Shown here: positions 15,999 to 25,631 of the stretch, piece after piece | How positions within the stretch are numbered: the stretch's first letter is position 1 | How the letters are laid out: each line of letters opens with the position of its first letter | Source of the DNA: Terriglobia bacterium | Lineage (GTDB): Bacteria > Acidobacteriota > Terriglobia > Terriglobales > Acidobacteriaceae | Length of the DNA: 64,000 nt | Assembly (NCBI GenBank): GCA_020073665.1 | Contig: JAIQEU010000001.1 | Coordinates: 186,001-250,000 of the forward strand | Direction of reading: 5' to 3' | Notes under the pieces: generated by a model | What the model saw: the letters and a program-made list of their open reading frames with translations, nothing else | The model's database searches: none | What the model was told of the DNA's origin: nothing | Program-made: the position numbers and the translations under genes

Positions 15999-17654
15999 TC
16001 AAATCACCACCGCCTCCTTATACTCCCCAAACACTTTCCGCAACGTATCCGAAATCTCTCCCACCGTGGCATAGGCATCCACCGCCGCCACGATGTGCGG
16101 CATCAGGTTCGCTCCCGTCCGCGCCGTGTCTTCAATTCGCGTGAGCGAATCTTTCCACGGCCCGGCATCGCGCCGCGCCCGCAGTGCCCGCAGACGCTCC
16201 ACCTGCTTCGGTTCCAGCGCCGGATCAATACGCTGAATCGGGATCGGCTTCTCTTCTCCCACCGTGAACTGGTTCACCCCGACCACTACAGCTTCGAGCC
16301 GGTCCACTTGCTGCTGGTATTCGTAGGCGGCGTTCTGGATTTCCTGCTGCACGTAGCCGCGCTCGATGGCCTTGAGCATTCCGCCCAGCGTCTTAATCTT
16401 CTCCAGGTATTCGGTCGCCCGCTTCTCGATTTCGTTGGTCAGAGATTCGATGTAGTACGACCCCGCCAGCGGATCGATAGTCTGCGGCACGCCCGATTCG
16501 TACGCAATAATCTGCTGGGTGCGCAGCGCAATGCGCGCCGCCTGCTCGGTGGGCAGCGCCAGGGCTTCATCGTAGGAATTGGTGTGCAGCGACTGCGTGC
16601 CTCCCAGCACGGCCGCCATGGCCTGGATCGCAGTCCGCACAATGTTGTTCTCGGGTTGCTGCGCGGTGAGCGTCGAGCCCGCCGTCTGAGTGTGGAAGCG
16701 CAGCATCCACGACTTCGGGTTTCTGGCCTTGAACTCTTCCCGCATGATCCGCGCCCACATCCGCCGCGCGGCGCGGAACTTGGCCACTTCTTCCAGAAAA
16801 TTGCTGTGCGCGTTGAAGAAGAACGACAGCCGCGGCGCAAACTTGTCTACATCTAACCCCGCATCGATCGCCGCCTGCACGTACGCGATGCCGTTGCCCA
16901 GGGTAAATGCCACTTCCTGCACCGCCGTCGACCCGGCTTCCCGCATGTGATAGCCGGAAATCGAAATCGTGTTCCACTCCGGCACCTGCTGGTTGGCCCA
17001 GGCAAACACGTCCGTAATAATCCGCATTGCCTGGTGTGGCGGATAAATGTACGTTCCCCGCGCGATGTATTCCTTGAGCACATCGTTCTGTACCGTGCCA
17101 GAAAGTTTGCGAATGTCCGCACCCTGCCGCTTGGCGACCGCAACGTAAAGCGCCAGCAGGATCGAGGCCGTCGCATTGATGGTCATCGAGGTCGAGATCT
17201 TAGTCAGTTGAATGCCATCGAACAGCCGCTGCATGTCCTCGATCGAATCGATGGCCACGCCCACTTTGCCGACTTCGCCCACCGCCAGCGGGTTGTCGGA
17301 ATCGAGACCAATCTGCGTGGGCAAATCAAACGCCACCGAGAGTCCGGTGGTGCCGTTGGCCAGCAGGTACTTGTAGCGCTTGTTGGATTCCTCGGCGTCG
17401 CCCATGCCCGCGTACTGCCGCATGGTCCACAGGCGCCCGCGGTACATGGTGGCTTGCACCCCGCGGGTATAGGGATACTGCCCGGGATAACCTACCTGCC
17501 GGTCGTAGTCCCAACCCTGCAGGTCAGCTGGCGTGTAGAGCGGGCGCACAGTAATGTGAGAAGAAGTTTCCTGGGCATCTTTGCCCGTCGGGACGGGGTC
17601 GGGGCGAGCAGCAGATCGGCTGGGTTCTTCCTTGAGGTCTAGTCTGTCTGCCAT
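15999..17654 (-). CDS. Methylmalonyl-CoA mutase, large (catalytic) subunit without B12 domain
   Basis: 551 residues of the MM_CoA_mutase catalytic barrel. Motifs include [57 protein letters not shown] and [20 protein letters not shown]. The C-terminal cobalamin-binding domain is missing, so a separate small subunit is needed, as in acidobacterial and archaeal two-part mutases; it is not in the window. It interconverts succinyl-CoA and methylmalonyl-CoA (or acts on a related acyl-CoA such as isobutyryl-CoA). Its last ~138 bp are duplicated at 14833-14970. Confidence 0.92.
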   Translation of the reverse strand: MADRLDLKEEPSRSAARPDPVPTGKDAQETSSHITVRPLYTPADLQGWDYDRQVGYPGQYPYTRGVQATMYRGRLWTMRQYAGMGDAEESNKRYKYLLANGTTGLSVAFDLPTQIGLDSDNPLAVGEVGKVGVAIDSIEDMQRLFDGIQLTKISTSMTINATASILLALYVAVAKRQGADIRKLSGTVQNDVLKEYIARGTYIYPPHQAMRIITDVFAWANQQVPEWNTISISGYHMREAGSTAVQEVAFTLGNGIAYVQAAIDAGLDVDKFAPRLSFFFNAHSNFLEEVAKFRAARRMWARIMREEFKARNPKSWMLRFHTQTAGSTLTAQQPENNIVRTAIQAMAAVLGGTQSLHTNSYDEALALPTEQAARIALRTQQIIAYESGVPQTIDPLAGSYYIESLTNEIEKRATEYLEKIKTLGGMLKAIERGYVQQEIQNAAYEYQQQVDRLEAVVVGVNQFTVGEEKPIPIQRIDPALEPKQVERLRALRARRDAGPWKDSLTRIEDTARTGANLMPHIVAAVDAYATVGEISDTLRKVFGEYKEAVVI

Positions 17655-17680
17655 GTAGAACCCTCCTCCGCCGACCGATT

Positions 17681-17708
17681 TTCCTCTGCGTCCTCTGTGG
17701 TGAAAAGC
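17681..17708. repeat. CCTCTGCGTCCTCTGTGG repeat
   Basis: A single element with TTTCCTCTGCGTCCTCTGTG followed by GTGAAAAG, between the mutase start and the next minus-strand gene. Nearly the same sequence occurs at 59111-59139. Confidence 0.6.
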
Positions 17709-17711
17709 TTT

Positions 17712-18044
17712 TCAGCCTTTTTTCCGCACCCGCCAGAACGAGCTTAGCCCGAACCACCCAAACAGTACGGTAAAGCATACTGCGATCGCCACCCGGCTGC
17801 CGTCGGCCTTACCCGCGTGGTACTTGATGTACTCGCGAACCAGGGCCGTGGCACCAATCGCCGCTAACGCCAGGAAAACAAAGCCCGTCACCTCCAGCCA
17901 AAGCTGGCTCAGCACACGTCCGAAATGCGCCGCCGTCGCCCGGACCGCGTTCATCGCCGAGCGGAAGAACCGGGTGCGTCCGGCCTGCTGGTAGGCGACC
18001 CGCGCTGCGATGCCGAGTTTGCGGGTGGCCGAGAGCTTTGCCAT
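17712..18044 (-). CDS. Small two-helix membrane protein
   Basis: 110 residues from the ATG at 18044 (a longer reading to 18062 is possible). A basic N-terminal half (~45 residues) is followed by membrane helices near LWLEVTGFVFLALAAIGATA and VAIAVCFTVLFGWFGLSSFW, ending in RVRKKG. No family recognised. It is 57 bp upstream of the mutase on the same strand. Confidence 0.6.
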   Translation of the reverse strand: MAKLSATRKLGIAARVAYQQAGRTRFFRSAMNAVRATAAHFGRVLSQLWLEVTGFVFLALAAIGATALVREYIKYHAGKADGSRVAIAVCFTVLFGWFGLSSFWRVRKKG

Positions 18045-18192
18045 AGGCGTCGATTTTATCAATGTTCGGGGTTACAATAACTCGGCGCGAGGAGCAGCGT
18101 CACGAAACATTGTGACGCCCGAACGCATCTAATGATGCAGGAAGACCGGCAGGATTACCCGTCCTGCCCGCGGGCCAACCCTGGGGGAGCAT

Positions 18193-18480
18193 GTGGACCA
18201 GCAACTGAAACAGCTGATGAAGGAACTGGGCGAGGCAATCAACGAGTCGCTGGCCGACTCTGAGCAGATTGCCGAGGTCGTTTCCCGGATTAAAGAAGGC
18301 GGATACGACATCTTCCTGGTGCTGGAAGCCACGATCGGCGTCAGCAAGCCGGGCGAAAAACCGGGCGACAAGACTTCCATGGTCACCACCCTCACCTCCA
18401 CCAATCCCGAGTTCAAGATTAATGAGCAGGATTTGAAGTTCCTGAAGTCTCTCCGCATCAAGATCGAGGACAAGACCTAG
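18193..18480 (+). CDS. Small conserved-type hypothetical protein
   Basis: 95 residues, acidic, helix then beta-hairpin. It starts from GTG with GGGGGAG (18183-18189) just upstream. It contains LGEAINESLADSEQIAEVVS and a DIFLVLEATIG strand, ending LKFLKSLRIKIEDKT. There is no signal peptide or membrane segment. I recognise no function. Confidence 0.6.
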   Translation: MDQQLKQLMKELGEAINESLADSEQIAEVVSRIKEGGYDIFLVLEATIGVSKPGEKPGDKTSMVTTLTSTNPEFKINEQDLKFLKSLRIKIEDKT

Positions 18481-18586
18481 CCACCCGATTCGCCCGCAAC
18501 CGCCGTTCATCCCCGCCCCTTCCGAATAGGTTTCCACCAATTCAGTTGCAAAAGACCGTGGATGCAGAGAGAATCACCTGCCTCTC

Positions 18587-18796
18587 ATGCCAACCTCGAC
18601 GCTGCTGGAACGCAAGCCACTTACGGGCAGGCTGTTGGCAGTTCTCGTCCTGCAACTCACGGGACACTTCTATTGGGCCTTCGCCATTCTGACCGCTGTC
18701 GCCCTGGCCGGCACAACGTCCTGGGTTTTCCTCGTCGGACGGGTAGAGCAGGTGGTCTGGCACAAGAAGCTCCCTGCCACAACAGTCCCCGCATAG
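18587..18796 (+). pseudogene. Relic of a major-facilitator transporter C-terminus
   Basis: The 69-residue reading contains FYWAFAILTAVALAGTTSWV followed by FLVGRVEQVVW, which matches the last membrane helix and tail of MFS permeases (typically ...FLVGPVEPVxW). The rest of the ~430-residue transporter is absent upstream. It is therefore best read as a decayed 3' end, although translation as a short membrane peptide cannot be excluded. Confidence 0.5.
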
Positions 18797-18868
18797 CTGC
18801 CCGCGTGACCTATTATTAATTTCTCGGTCCCGCTATCCTTCAAGCGCAGCCTTCGTCACATCAACCGT

Positions 18869-19336
18869 ATGCCAGTCTTCAAACTCATACTCAACGGCAA
18901 ACCCCATCAGGTGGACGCCGATCCCCAGATGGCGCTGCTCTGGGTGCTGCGTGACCTGCTGCAGCTCACCGGCACTAAGTACGGCTGCGGCCTGGGCGTG
19001 TGCGGAGCCTGCACCGTGCATGAAGATGGCATCCCCGTGCACTCCTGCCAGATTCCGCTCTCCGCCACTTCCGCCAAAAGCTACGTCACCATCGAAGGCC
19101 TCTCCGCCCACGGCGACCATCCCTGCCAGAAGGCTTGGCTGGAGGAAGACGTCTCCCAATGCGGATATTGCCAGGCTGGCATGATTATGCAGGCCGCCGC
19201 GCTGCTTAAGACGCACCCCAATCCCACTGACCAAGACATCGACAACGAAATGTCAGACCACGTTTGTCGGTGCGGCACCTACCAGCGTATGCGTCGGGCC
19301 ATCCACCGCGCCGCCCGCGAGGTGAGCAAAGCATGA
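18869..19336 (+). CDS. 2Fe-2S subunit of a molybdenum hydroxylase (IorA-like)
   Basis: 155 residues carrying two [2Fe-2S] clusters: the plant-ferredoxin-type cluster [14 protein letters not shown] with a fourth Cys at HSCQIP, and the helical-domain cluster QCGYCQAGM with CRCGTY. This is the electron-transfer subunit of xanthine oxidase-family enzymes. Its stop overlaps the large-subunit start in an ATGA (19333-19336), so the two are co-translated. No FAD subunit is present, as in isoquinoline 1-oxidoreductase or membrane-linked aldehyde dehydrogenase types, which pass electrons to cytochromes. Confidence 0.93.
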   Translation: MPVFKLILNGKPHQVDADPQMALLWVLRDLLQLTGTKYGCGLGVCGACTVHEDGIPVHSCQIPLSATSAKSYVTIEGLSAHGDHPCQKAWLEEDVSQCGYCQAGMIMQAAALLKTHPNPTDQDIDNEMSDHVCRCGTYQRMRRAIHRAAREVSKA

Positions 19337-21531
19337 AAGCCACCCGCCGCAAGTTTCTGAAAACCACCGCGTTGGCCGGCACGGGGCTCGCCATCTGGCT
19401 GGAGATCCCGAAGAATGCCGCCGGCGAAACGGCCACCGTCTTTGAGCCCAACGCCTACATCAGCATCACTCCCGACAACGTAGTTCGCCTGTGGATGACC
19501 CGCTCCGAGATGGGTCAGGGCATCCGCACTACGCTGCCCATGATGCTGCTCGAAGAACTGGAAGCGTCCTGGTCACAAGTCCGCCTGGAACAGGCCATGC
19601 CCGGCGGCCGCTTCAAGGGAATCCGCCTGCGCACTAGCGGCAGCGGCAGCACCGTCGAAACGTACGGCGCCATGCGCAAAGCCGGAGCCACCGCCCGGGA
19701 AATGCTGATCGCGGCCGCGGCGGAAAAGTGGAAGGTGGCACCCGCCTCCTGCCACGCCAGGGAAGGCACAGTCATCCATGATCCCAGCGGCCGAAAGCTC
19801 ACCTACGGTGAACTCGCAACCGTCGCGGCACGGCAGAACGTTCCCGACAAGCCGCCGCTCAAGCCTGCCAAAGATTTTCGTCTGATCGGAACCCGAGTCA
19901 AGCGACGCGATGGCGCAGCCATCGTCACCGGCGCCGCCCGCTACGGTCTCGACGTCCGCGTCCCCGGCATGCTCTATGCGGTGATGGAACGCTGCCCTGT
20001 CCTCGGCGGCAAACTCACACGCTTCGACGCTGAGAAAGCTCTTGCCGTTCCCGGAGTCCGCCACGTTGCCCCCATCCACAGCGGAATCGCCACCGGCGTT
20101 GCCGTAGTCGCCGACCACACCTGGGCCGCAATAAAAGGCCGCGAGGCTCTGCACGTTGAATGGGATCCCGGCCCCAACGCCGACTTTGACTCCGACCGCT
20201 TCCTCGCGCAGATGGAAAGCGCGGTCACGCAGACCGGCTTTCCCATCCGCAACGACGGAGATGCTCCCAAAGCGATGGCCGCAGCGGCCAAGACTCTGGA
20301 AGCCACCTATGAGTTCCCTTTCCAGGCCCACGCTCCGCTCGAGACCATGAACTGCACTGCCGACGTGCGGCCCGATTCCTGTGAGATCTGGGTTCCCACC
20401 CAGGCCCCCGAGGTCGCGCTTTCCGACACCGCAAAAATGCTGGGCTTGCCGGAAGACTCCGTCAAGGTCCACATCACCCTCCTCGGTGGAGGCTTTGGCC
20501 GCCGCCTCTTCGCCGACTACGTTCCCGAAGCCGTCGAACTCTCCCGCGCCATCGGCAAGCCTGTGCAACTAGTCTGGACGCGCAGCGACGACATGCGCCA
20601 CGGATTTTTCCATCCCAGCGACATCGAGCACATCGCCGGCGGCCTGGACGCCGGTAATAATCCAGTCGCGTGGGTACAGAAGTCGGTCGGCTCCGATCTC
20701 TCGATGTTTGGGTTGCCCAGCGAGCAGGACAAAACCGACCCCAAGTTCTATTTCAACGACGGTAGCCCTTGGGGCCTGTTCGACATCCCGTACAATTTCC
20801 CCCACCTCAAGGCCGACTACATCCCGCTCAACTCGCCTGTCCCCACCGGCCCGTGGCGTGCCGTCATGTATCCCCCAACGGTGTTCGCCCGCGAGTCCTT
20901 CCTCGACGAAATGGCGCACGCCGCTGGACAAGATCCTCTGGAATTCCGCCTGAAACTGCTTCAGCCCGGCGATGTGCACATGGTCGGGGGTGCGATGATC
21001 GACCGCGGCCGCTTGGCCGGAGTGCTTCGGCTCGCCGCAGAAAAATCCAACTGGAAACAGCCGCTCACCGGCGCCAAAGACCGCTGGTGGGGACGCGGCA
21101 TCGCCTGCAACGTCTACGACTCGGACACGTACGTCGCTCAAGTGGCAGAGGTCTCGGTCGGGCGCGAGGCTCACGACATTCGCGTGCACCGCGTTGTCTG
21201 CGCCGTCGATTGCGGACTAGTGGTCAATCCCGCCGGGCTCGAAGGCCAGGCCGAAAGCGCCATCATCTGGGGACTCTCCGCCACCCTGCATGGCCGAATC
21301 GATTTCAAGAACGGCGGCGCAGTGCAGGAAAACTTCACCGACTTCGACGTCGTCCGCATGCACGAGTCTCCGCAAGTCGAAACCTACACTGTCTCATCCG
21401 ACCACCCGCCAGCCGGCTTCGGTGAGACGGCTGTCCCTCCGATCGCACCAGCCGTGGCCAATGCCATCTTCGCCGCCACCGGCAAGCGCCTGAGACGCCT
21501 TCCCATCACCGCGGAGAAACTCAAAGCGTAG
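19333..21531 (+). CDS. Molybdopterin-binding subunit of a xanthine oxidase-family hydroxylase (IorB-like)
   Basis: 732 residues beginning [20 protein letters not shown], a twin-arginine (Tat) signal, so the enzyme is exported folded. Molybdopterin-binding motifs include [38 protein letters not shown] and [17 protein letters not shown]. The C-terminal [18 protein letters not shown] holds the catalytic Glu position of the family. The ATG at 19333 overlaps the 2Fe-2S gene stop. The substrate is not predictable (N-heterocycle or aldehyde). Confidence 0.92.
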   Translation: MKATRRKFLKTTALAGTGLAIWLEIPKNAAGETATVFEPNAYISITPDNVVRLWMTRSEMGQGIRTTLPMMLLEELEASWSQVRLEQAMPGGRFKGIRLRTSGSGSTVETYGAMRKAGATAREMLIAAAAEKWKVAPASCHAREGTVIHDPSGRKLTYGELATVAARQNVPDKPPLKPAKDFRLIGTRVKRRDGAAIVTGAARYGLDVRVPGMLYAVMERCPVLGGKLTRFDAEKALAVPGVRHVAPIHSGIATGVAVVADHTWAAIKGREALHVEWDPGPNADFDSDRFLAQMESAVTQTGFPIRNDGDAPKAMAAAAKTLEATYEFPFQAHAPLETMNCTADVRPDSCEIWVPTQAPEVALSDTAKMLGLPEDSVKVHITLLGGGFGRRLFADYVPEAVELSRAIGKPVQLVWTRSDDMRHGFFHPSDIEHIAGGLDAGNNPVAWVQKSVGSDLSMFGLPSEQDKTDPKFYFNDGSPWGLFDIPYNFPHLKADYIPLNSPVPTGPWRAVMYPPTVFARESFLDEMAHAAGQDPLEFRLKLLQPGDVHMVGGAMIDRGRLAGVLRLAAEKSNWKQPLTGAKDRWWGRGIACNVYDSDTYVAQVAEVSVGREAHDIRVHRVVCAVDCGLVVNPAGLEGQAESAIIWGLSATLHGRIDFKNGGAVQENFTDFDVVRMHESPQVETYTVSSDHPPAGFGETAVPPIAPAVANAIFAATGKRLRRLPITAEKLKA

Positions 21532-21695
21532 TCGGCGCGATTGAGCGGGTGTCCTGCTCTTGACGTTCTTTTGTCTTGGTCAAGCGTAGGATTCCATTAA
21601 GCTGTCCGTCTGGGAATCTTCATTTGTGGTCCATGACCTCGAGGCTTGGACAGGGTCTCGCACCGTTTCGCGCGATGCTCTTCGCATTCCACCCC

Positions 21696-21827
21696 TCGTT
21701 ACTGTCAAGTCATCCCATTGAGTCGTTTGACCCCTTGACCTATGTCATCGCGGTTGGTTTACTTGCTGCCGGGTTCATCCCTAAGGGGCGCAGCGGTTTA
21801 CGCAACGCTCCAATCGAGAGGCTGCCG
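21696..21827 (+). pseudogene. Possible relic of an ABC permease (FtsX/ADOP) C-terminus
   Basis: An in-frame stretch reads LSSHPIESFDPLTYVIAVGL then LAAGFIPKGRSGLRNAPIER. This resembles the end of acidobacterial duplicated orphan permeases, which end with a DPxTY...LLA...IPARRA...P..AL pattern. Spacing is shortened and no upstream permease is present. It fills most of the gap before the HAF-repeat gene. Recognition is by eye only. Confidence 0.4.
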
Positions 21828-22871
21828 ATGAAAAATACATTGCCGCGATTGATTGCCTTCTGGGTCTTAGTTCTCGCAATTGTTTTGCCGGCCTCAGCCC
21901 AGACAACCCACGCGTTCCTCTGGAGTGCGGGCACCTGCATGCAAGACCTCGGTACGCTGCCTGGAGATGCTCGCAGCGAAGCTTGGGCGATCAACGCTTC
22001 TGGAATGGTGGCCGGAGAATCGTCCGACTTGTTGGCCAAACATCCGCACGCGTTTCGCTGGACTTCCGCCGGCGGGATGCAGGATCTCGGCACCTTACCC
22101 AACGGCTCCTATAGTTACGCGTATGGCATCAATACCGCGGGGTCGGTCGTAGGCAAGTCAGCCATTTCCAACGTCGGCTCCTTCCCTCCCACACACGCCT
22201 TTCTTTGGACGCAGACCGGCGGCATGCAGGATTTGGGCACTTTGCCTGGCACGAAGGGCAGTGTGGCGCTGGCCATCAATGACAGCGATCAGGTCGTCGG
22301 AGTTGCGTGCAGCTTATGTGACACACGCTTCCCCACCTACCATGGCTTCCTCTGGACAGCCGCTACCGGAATGCAAGACATCGGTACCCTGGGAGGCCGC
22401 TCCGCTACCCCCGTTGCCATCAACAACGCCGGACAGGTGGTTGGCTATTCCAATCCTGACAGCTCAAACCTCGTTCATGCTTTTCTTTGGACCGCAGCGG
22501 GTGGTATGCAGGACTTGGGACCGACCGGCACTCAAGTATTTAGCTTCGCCACCGGCATCAACGCCTCCGGTAACCTTTCCGCGATCCTGAACTCTGGCCC
22601 CGAACGCGGCGCCAGTTGGACTCCCAAGAACGGCTTCCATAACATACCGCCATTGGGCGGCGTCGGTTCAAACTGGGTTGCCAACGGAATCAATGATCTG
22701 AATCACGTCGTGGGAAGCTCATGGACCAAGGGCCCGGGACCATGGCATGCCTACTTGTGGACAAAAGCTGGCGGATCGCAAGACTTGGGCGCATCGCTGG
22801 GAGGCATGAACAGCTATGGCAACGCCATCAACGCCTCCGACCAAGTCGTCGGATCGGCGGATATCAACTAG
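21828..22871 (+). CDS. Secreted HAF-repeat protein, probable seven-bladed propeller
   Basis: 347 residues with a signal peptide (LIAFWVLVLAIVLPASAQ) and seven repeats of ~45 residues. Each has the pattern HAFLW..GGMQDLGTLPG...A..IN..GQVVG, the HAF repeat of extracellular proteins. The start at 21828 is set by GAGAGG (21816-21821) and by the signal peptide; a longer reading upstream runs into the permease relic. Function unknown; likely extracellular binding or structure. Confidence 0.85.
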   Translation: MKNTLPRLIAFWVLVLAIVLPASAQTTHAFLWSAGTCMQDLGTLPGDARSEAWAINASGMVAGESSDLLAKHPHAFRWTSAGGMQDLGTLPNGSYSYAYGINTAGSVVGKSAISNVGSFPPTHAFLWTQTGGMQDLGTLPGTKGSVALAINDSDQVVGVACSLCDTRFPTYHGFLWTAATGMQDIGTLGGRSATPVAINNAGQVVGYSNPDSSNLVHAFLWTAAGGMQDLGPTGTQVFSFATGINASGNLSAILNSGPERGASWTPKNGFHNIPPLGGVGSNWVANGINDLNHVVGSSWTKGPGPWHAYLWTKAGGSQDLGASLGGMNSYGNAINASDQVVGSADIN

Positions 22872-22955
22872 TTGTGCGGTGTCCCGCCCGCGGTGTTCTT
22901 GGTTAAGGGTAGGATTGGCAGGATGGGGCACGCGGGATTCTCTTCCCGCCGTGTT

Positions 22956-23750
22956 CTACGCGACCGCCCCCAGTTTCCCATCCCGATAAGCCCGCAGATA
23001 ACTCTTGCAATGCCCATCCCGCCCCAGCAGCGCTTCCGCGGCTGCGACGTTCATCATCAGTTGCGCGTCGCAGGGATCGACAATGGCTGCATCCAGGCCG
23101 TGCGCCATCAGCAGCAGCAGGAAAGTCTCATTCACCAGCTTGCGCACCGGCAGGCCAAAGGAAATGTTGCTCACGCCCGCGCTGATGTGTATTCCGGGAT
23201 ACCTCGCCACAATCTGGCTGACGGCTGCCAGCAGGTCCCGGCTCTGCGGACTGGTGGCGATCGGCATCACGCAAGGATCCACGTAGATGTCATCCAACGC
23301 GAATCCCTCTGCCGTCAGACGATCAACCAGCCGGCTGGCGGTAGCCACTCGATCCTCCACTCCGCGTGGCATTCCTGCCTCCGACAGGCATAGCGCAATC
23401 ACCTTGGGACGATGTTCCTTCAGCACCGGCAGCATCGCCCATCGCGCGGGCTCGTCGGTGATGGAGTTCACCATCGGCCGCTGCTTGCAGCGAGGCAGCG
23501 CTTTCATCAGGGCTTGCGGATCGGCGCTGTCCAGGCAGAGCGGAATCTCCACCGCGCCTTGCACCAGGTCCACCAGCCAGCTCAACAGTTCCACTTCTTG
23601 CTCGGGCAGACCTCCGTTCACGTCCAGCATGTGCGCCCCGGCGGCGGCTTGCTTGCGCGCCAGCTCGCAGAAGAACTCGGCGTCTCGTTTTTGCGCCGCC
23701 TCGCCGACCTTCTTCCGCGTGCAGTTGATGAGTTCTCCGATAATCAGCAT
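22956..23750 (-). CDS. Pterin-dependent methyltransferase (AcsE/DHPS-like TIM barrel)
   Basis: 264 residues: MLIIGELINCTRKKVGEA, then GAHMLDVNGGLP, IPLCLDSADPQALMKAL, VNSITDE and ISAGVSNISFGLP. These are the signatures of the pterin-binding family of methyl-THF:corrinoid protein methyltransferases. Relatives move methyl between methyl-THF and a cobalamin protein. It follows the MTHFR-type gene by 12 bp on the same strand, so the two should work together. No corrinoid protein or CO dehydrogenase lies in the window. Confidence 0.82.
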   Translation of the reverse strand: MLIIGELINCTRKKVGEAAQKRDAEFFCELARKQAAAGAHMLDVNGGLPEQEVELLSWLVDLVQGAVEIPLCLDSADPQALMKALPRCKQRPMVNSITDEPARWAMLPVLKEHRPKVIALCLSEAGMPRGVEDRVATASRLVDRLTAEGFALDDIYVDPCVMPIATSPQSRDLLAAVSQIVARYPGIHISAGVSNISFGLPVRKLVNETFLLLLMAHGLDAAIVDPCDAQLMMNVAAAEALLGRDGHCKSYLRAYRDGKLGAVA

Positions 23751-23762
23751 GGCTCAGTCGTC

Positions 23763-25349
23763 CTATTCTTTTTCTTTGTCAGCTTTAACGGTGCGTAGAT
23801 CGAGCCTCTTCCCAAGGTTATCCAGCCCTGCGAAACGGTTGGCGAGAGCATTGGTGCCGTCCAGACTCCAGTCGCGCGGCGGCACCATCACGTGGGCAAA
23901 CTTACCGGGATCATCGCCCATCGCCAGCGTGCCCTGGTAGATCAGGTTCCAGATGCAAGGCAGGTCAGCATGGGCCTCGCAGGTTCCGTCCACCCGCGAG
24001 CCTCCGCAGGGGCCGTTGCGCAACTCCTTGTAGCACCCGTGCATGGAACATCCCGCATAGTTCAGATGATCCTGAATGCAGTCGCCGCATCCGGCGCAAC
24101 CGAGCGTTGCCTTGCGGTAAAGCGTCGAAGGCCCCAGCAGCCCGTACCAGAAGCCATGCCGCCAGGAACCGTTCTTGGCTGGCTGGTCGCTATGCAGGTG
24201 CTGACCGAAAAACCGCGCTCCGAAGCTACCGTCTCTTATGAAATGCCGGTGCACGCTTTGGGAGACGCGCTGCACCCATGACGGGTGCGGCTTAACCGGA
24301 CTTACCTGGTAATCGGCGGCGCCGTCGCTGAGGCCGTCTCCTCCTTGGGGCAGAAGATAGAACTCGTTTGGATACGCAAACACCAGTTCGTCCATCCGCC
24401 CGCGCCAATCTTTACCGACCGCGGCCGCGTGCTGGACGATGGTCATGAAATCTCTGTGGGTAAGCCCAAACCCGCCGATATGAGCGCCGGCAAAACCTAG
24501 ATCCTTGGCCGCAGCCACCATCAAAGCGGCGCGCTCCAACCGCTGCGGCTTCTTTTCCTGCTCCAGGCGCCGAATGAACTCATCCGTGATCACGCAGCCC
24601 GCCACCTCGCCCGCCTGCATCAACTGCGCGACCTTCGCCGTCGGCACATAGACATTCGCCAGCACCGGGATATGGCCAATTCCCTCCCGCACCATGTACT
24701 GCTTCACTTCATAAAGCTTGCGCAGGTTGTATCCCAGCTGGGTGATGATGTATTGCGCACCGGCCGCAACTTTCAGCCGCAGCTTGTAGAACTGCATCAG
24801 CAGGTCCGGCTCGCGCACCTTGAAAGGATTCACCACCGCGCCCGCAAAGAAGTCAAAAGGCGTGGTGCGCATCGTTCTCGGCCCCAGGTTGTACTCCAAG
24901 CCGCCCCGCATGGCGCGAAGCAGCCACAGAATAAGTACCGAATCCAGGTCGTAAACCGGCTTGGCTTTGCCCGCGAACCCTTCTTTTTGCGCGTCCCCGG
25001 TCAGGGCCAGGACGTTCTCCACCCCCAAGCGGGCCAGCGCGTGCAACCGTCCCTCCAGGAACGAGCGGTTCCCGTCCTTGCCCGCCAGGTGCGCGATCGG
25101 GGTGAGGCCGTTCTCGCGGACGCAGGCCACGAACGCGTCCGGCGGCAGCGCCGGATTTCCTCCCGGCAGGTCGGTGAGGCTGATCACCTTGATCCCATCC
25201 GCCTGCTGCGACGCTTCGCGAACGAAGATTTCCGCTTCCACCGCGCTATGATCGCGCCCCAGCACCAGTTCAGCCGTATACACGAACTCGCCCTCCGCGA
25301 GGGCCGCCCGGAACCGGTTCGAGTTTGGATTGCTGCCGCTCAGATTCAT
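23763..25349 (-). CDS. Methylenetetrahydrofolate reductase fused to a MetV-like Cys-rich domain
   Basis: 528 residues. The N-terminal ~310 residues are the MetF TIM barrel (LALTGDAQ, AGAQYIITQLGYN, HIPVLANVYVP). The C-terminal part has a cysteine-rich block, CAGCGDCIQDHLNYAGC, GCYKELRNGPCGG and GTCEAH...CIW. This matches the MTHFR_C/MetV domain found in acetogen-type enzymes and usually encoded separately. It reduces 5,10-methylene-THF to 5-methyl-THF; the Cys-rich part may bind zinc or Fe-S for electron input. Translationally close to the methyltransferase downstream. Confidence 0.87.
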   Translation of the reverse strand: MNLSGSNPNSNRFRAALAEGEFVYTAELVLGRDHSAVEAEIFVREASQQADGIKVISLTDLPGGNPALPPDAFVACVRENGLTPIAHLAGKDGNRSFLEGRLHALARLGVENVLALTGDAQKEGFAGKAKPVYDLDSVLILWLLRAMRGGLEYNLGPRTMRTTPFDFFAGAVVNPFKVREPDLLMQFYKLRLKVAAGAQYIITQLGYNLRKLYEVKQYMVREGIGHIPVLANVYVPTAKVAQLMQAGEVAGCVITDEFIRRLEQEKKPQRLERAALMVAAAKDLGFAGAHIGGFGLTHRDFMTIVQHAAAVGKDWRGRMDELVFAYPNEFYLLPQGGDGLSDGAADYQVSPVKPHPSWVQRVSQSVHRHFIRDGSFGARFFGQHLHSDQPAKNGSWRHGFWYGLLGPSTLYRKATLGCAGCGDCIQDHLNYAGCSMHGCYKELRNGPCGGSRVDGTCEAHADLPCIWNLIYQGTLAMGDDPGKFAHVMVPPRDWSLDGTNALANRFAGLDNLGKRLDLRTVKADKEKE

Positions 25350-25631
25350 GCCGCTATGAACCCCTGCCTAGGTCGCAACTCCGCATCTGATCATGCCCTG
25401 CCCGGGTCACAACCCGCTATGGCATACGTCACGGGTGGATGTGACCGGTGCCATGCCCTCGGGTCAAACCGGGGGAGCAGTCGTTGGTCCCGTCAAAGGC
25501 ACCGTCCCCATCTCATCCCGCGTTTTGCCCTGTGCTAGTATCTTTTTCTGCTCAGTTGCACTCGCGCCGCGAACTGGGCACGGCACGCGGGCGGCGCTAC
25601 CCGGGCTTCGCAACCATCACCAGGAACCAGC

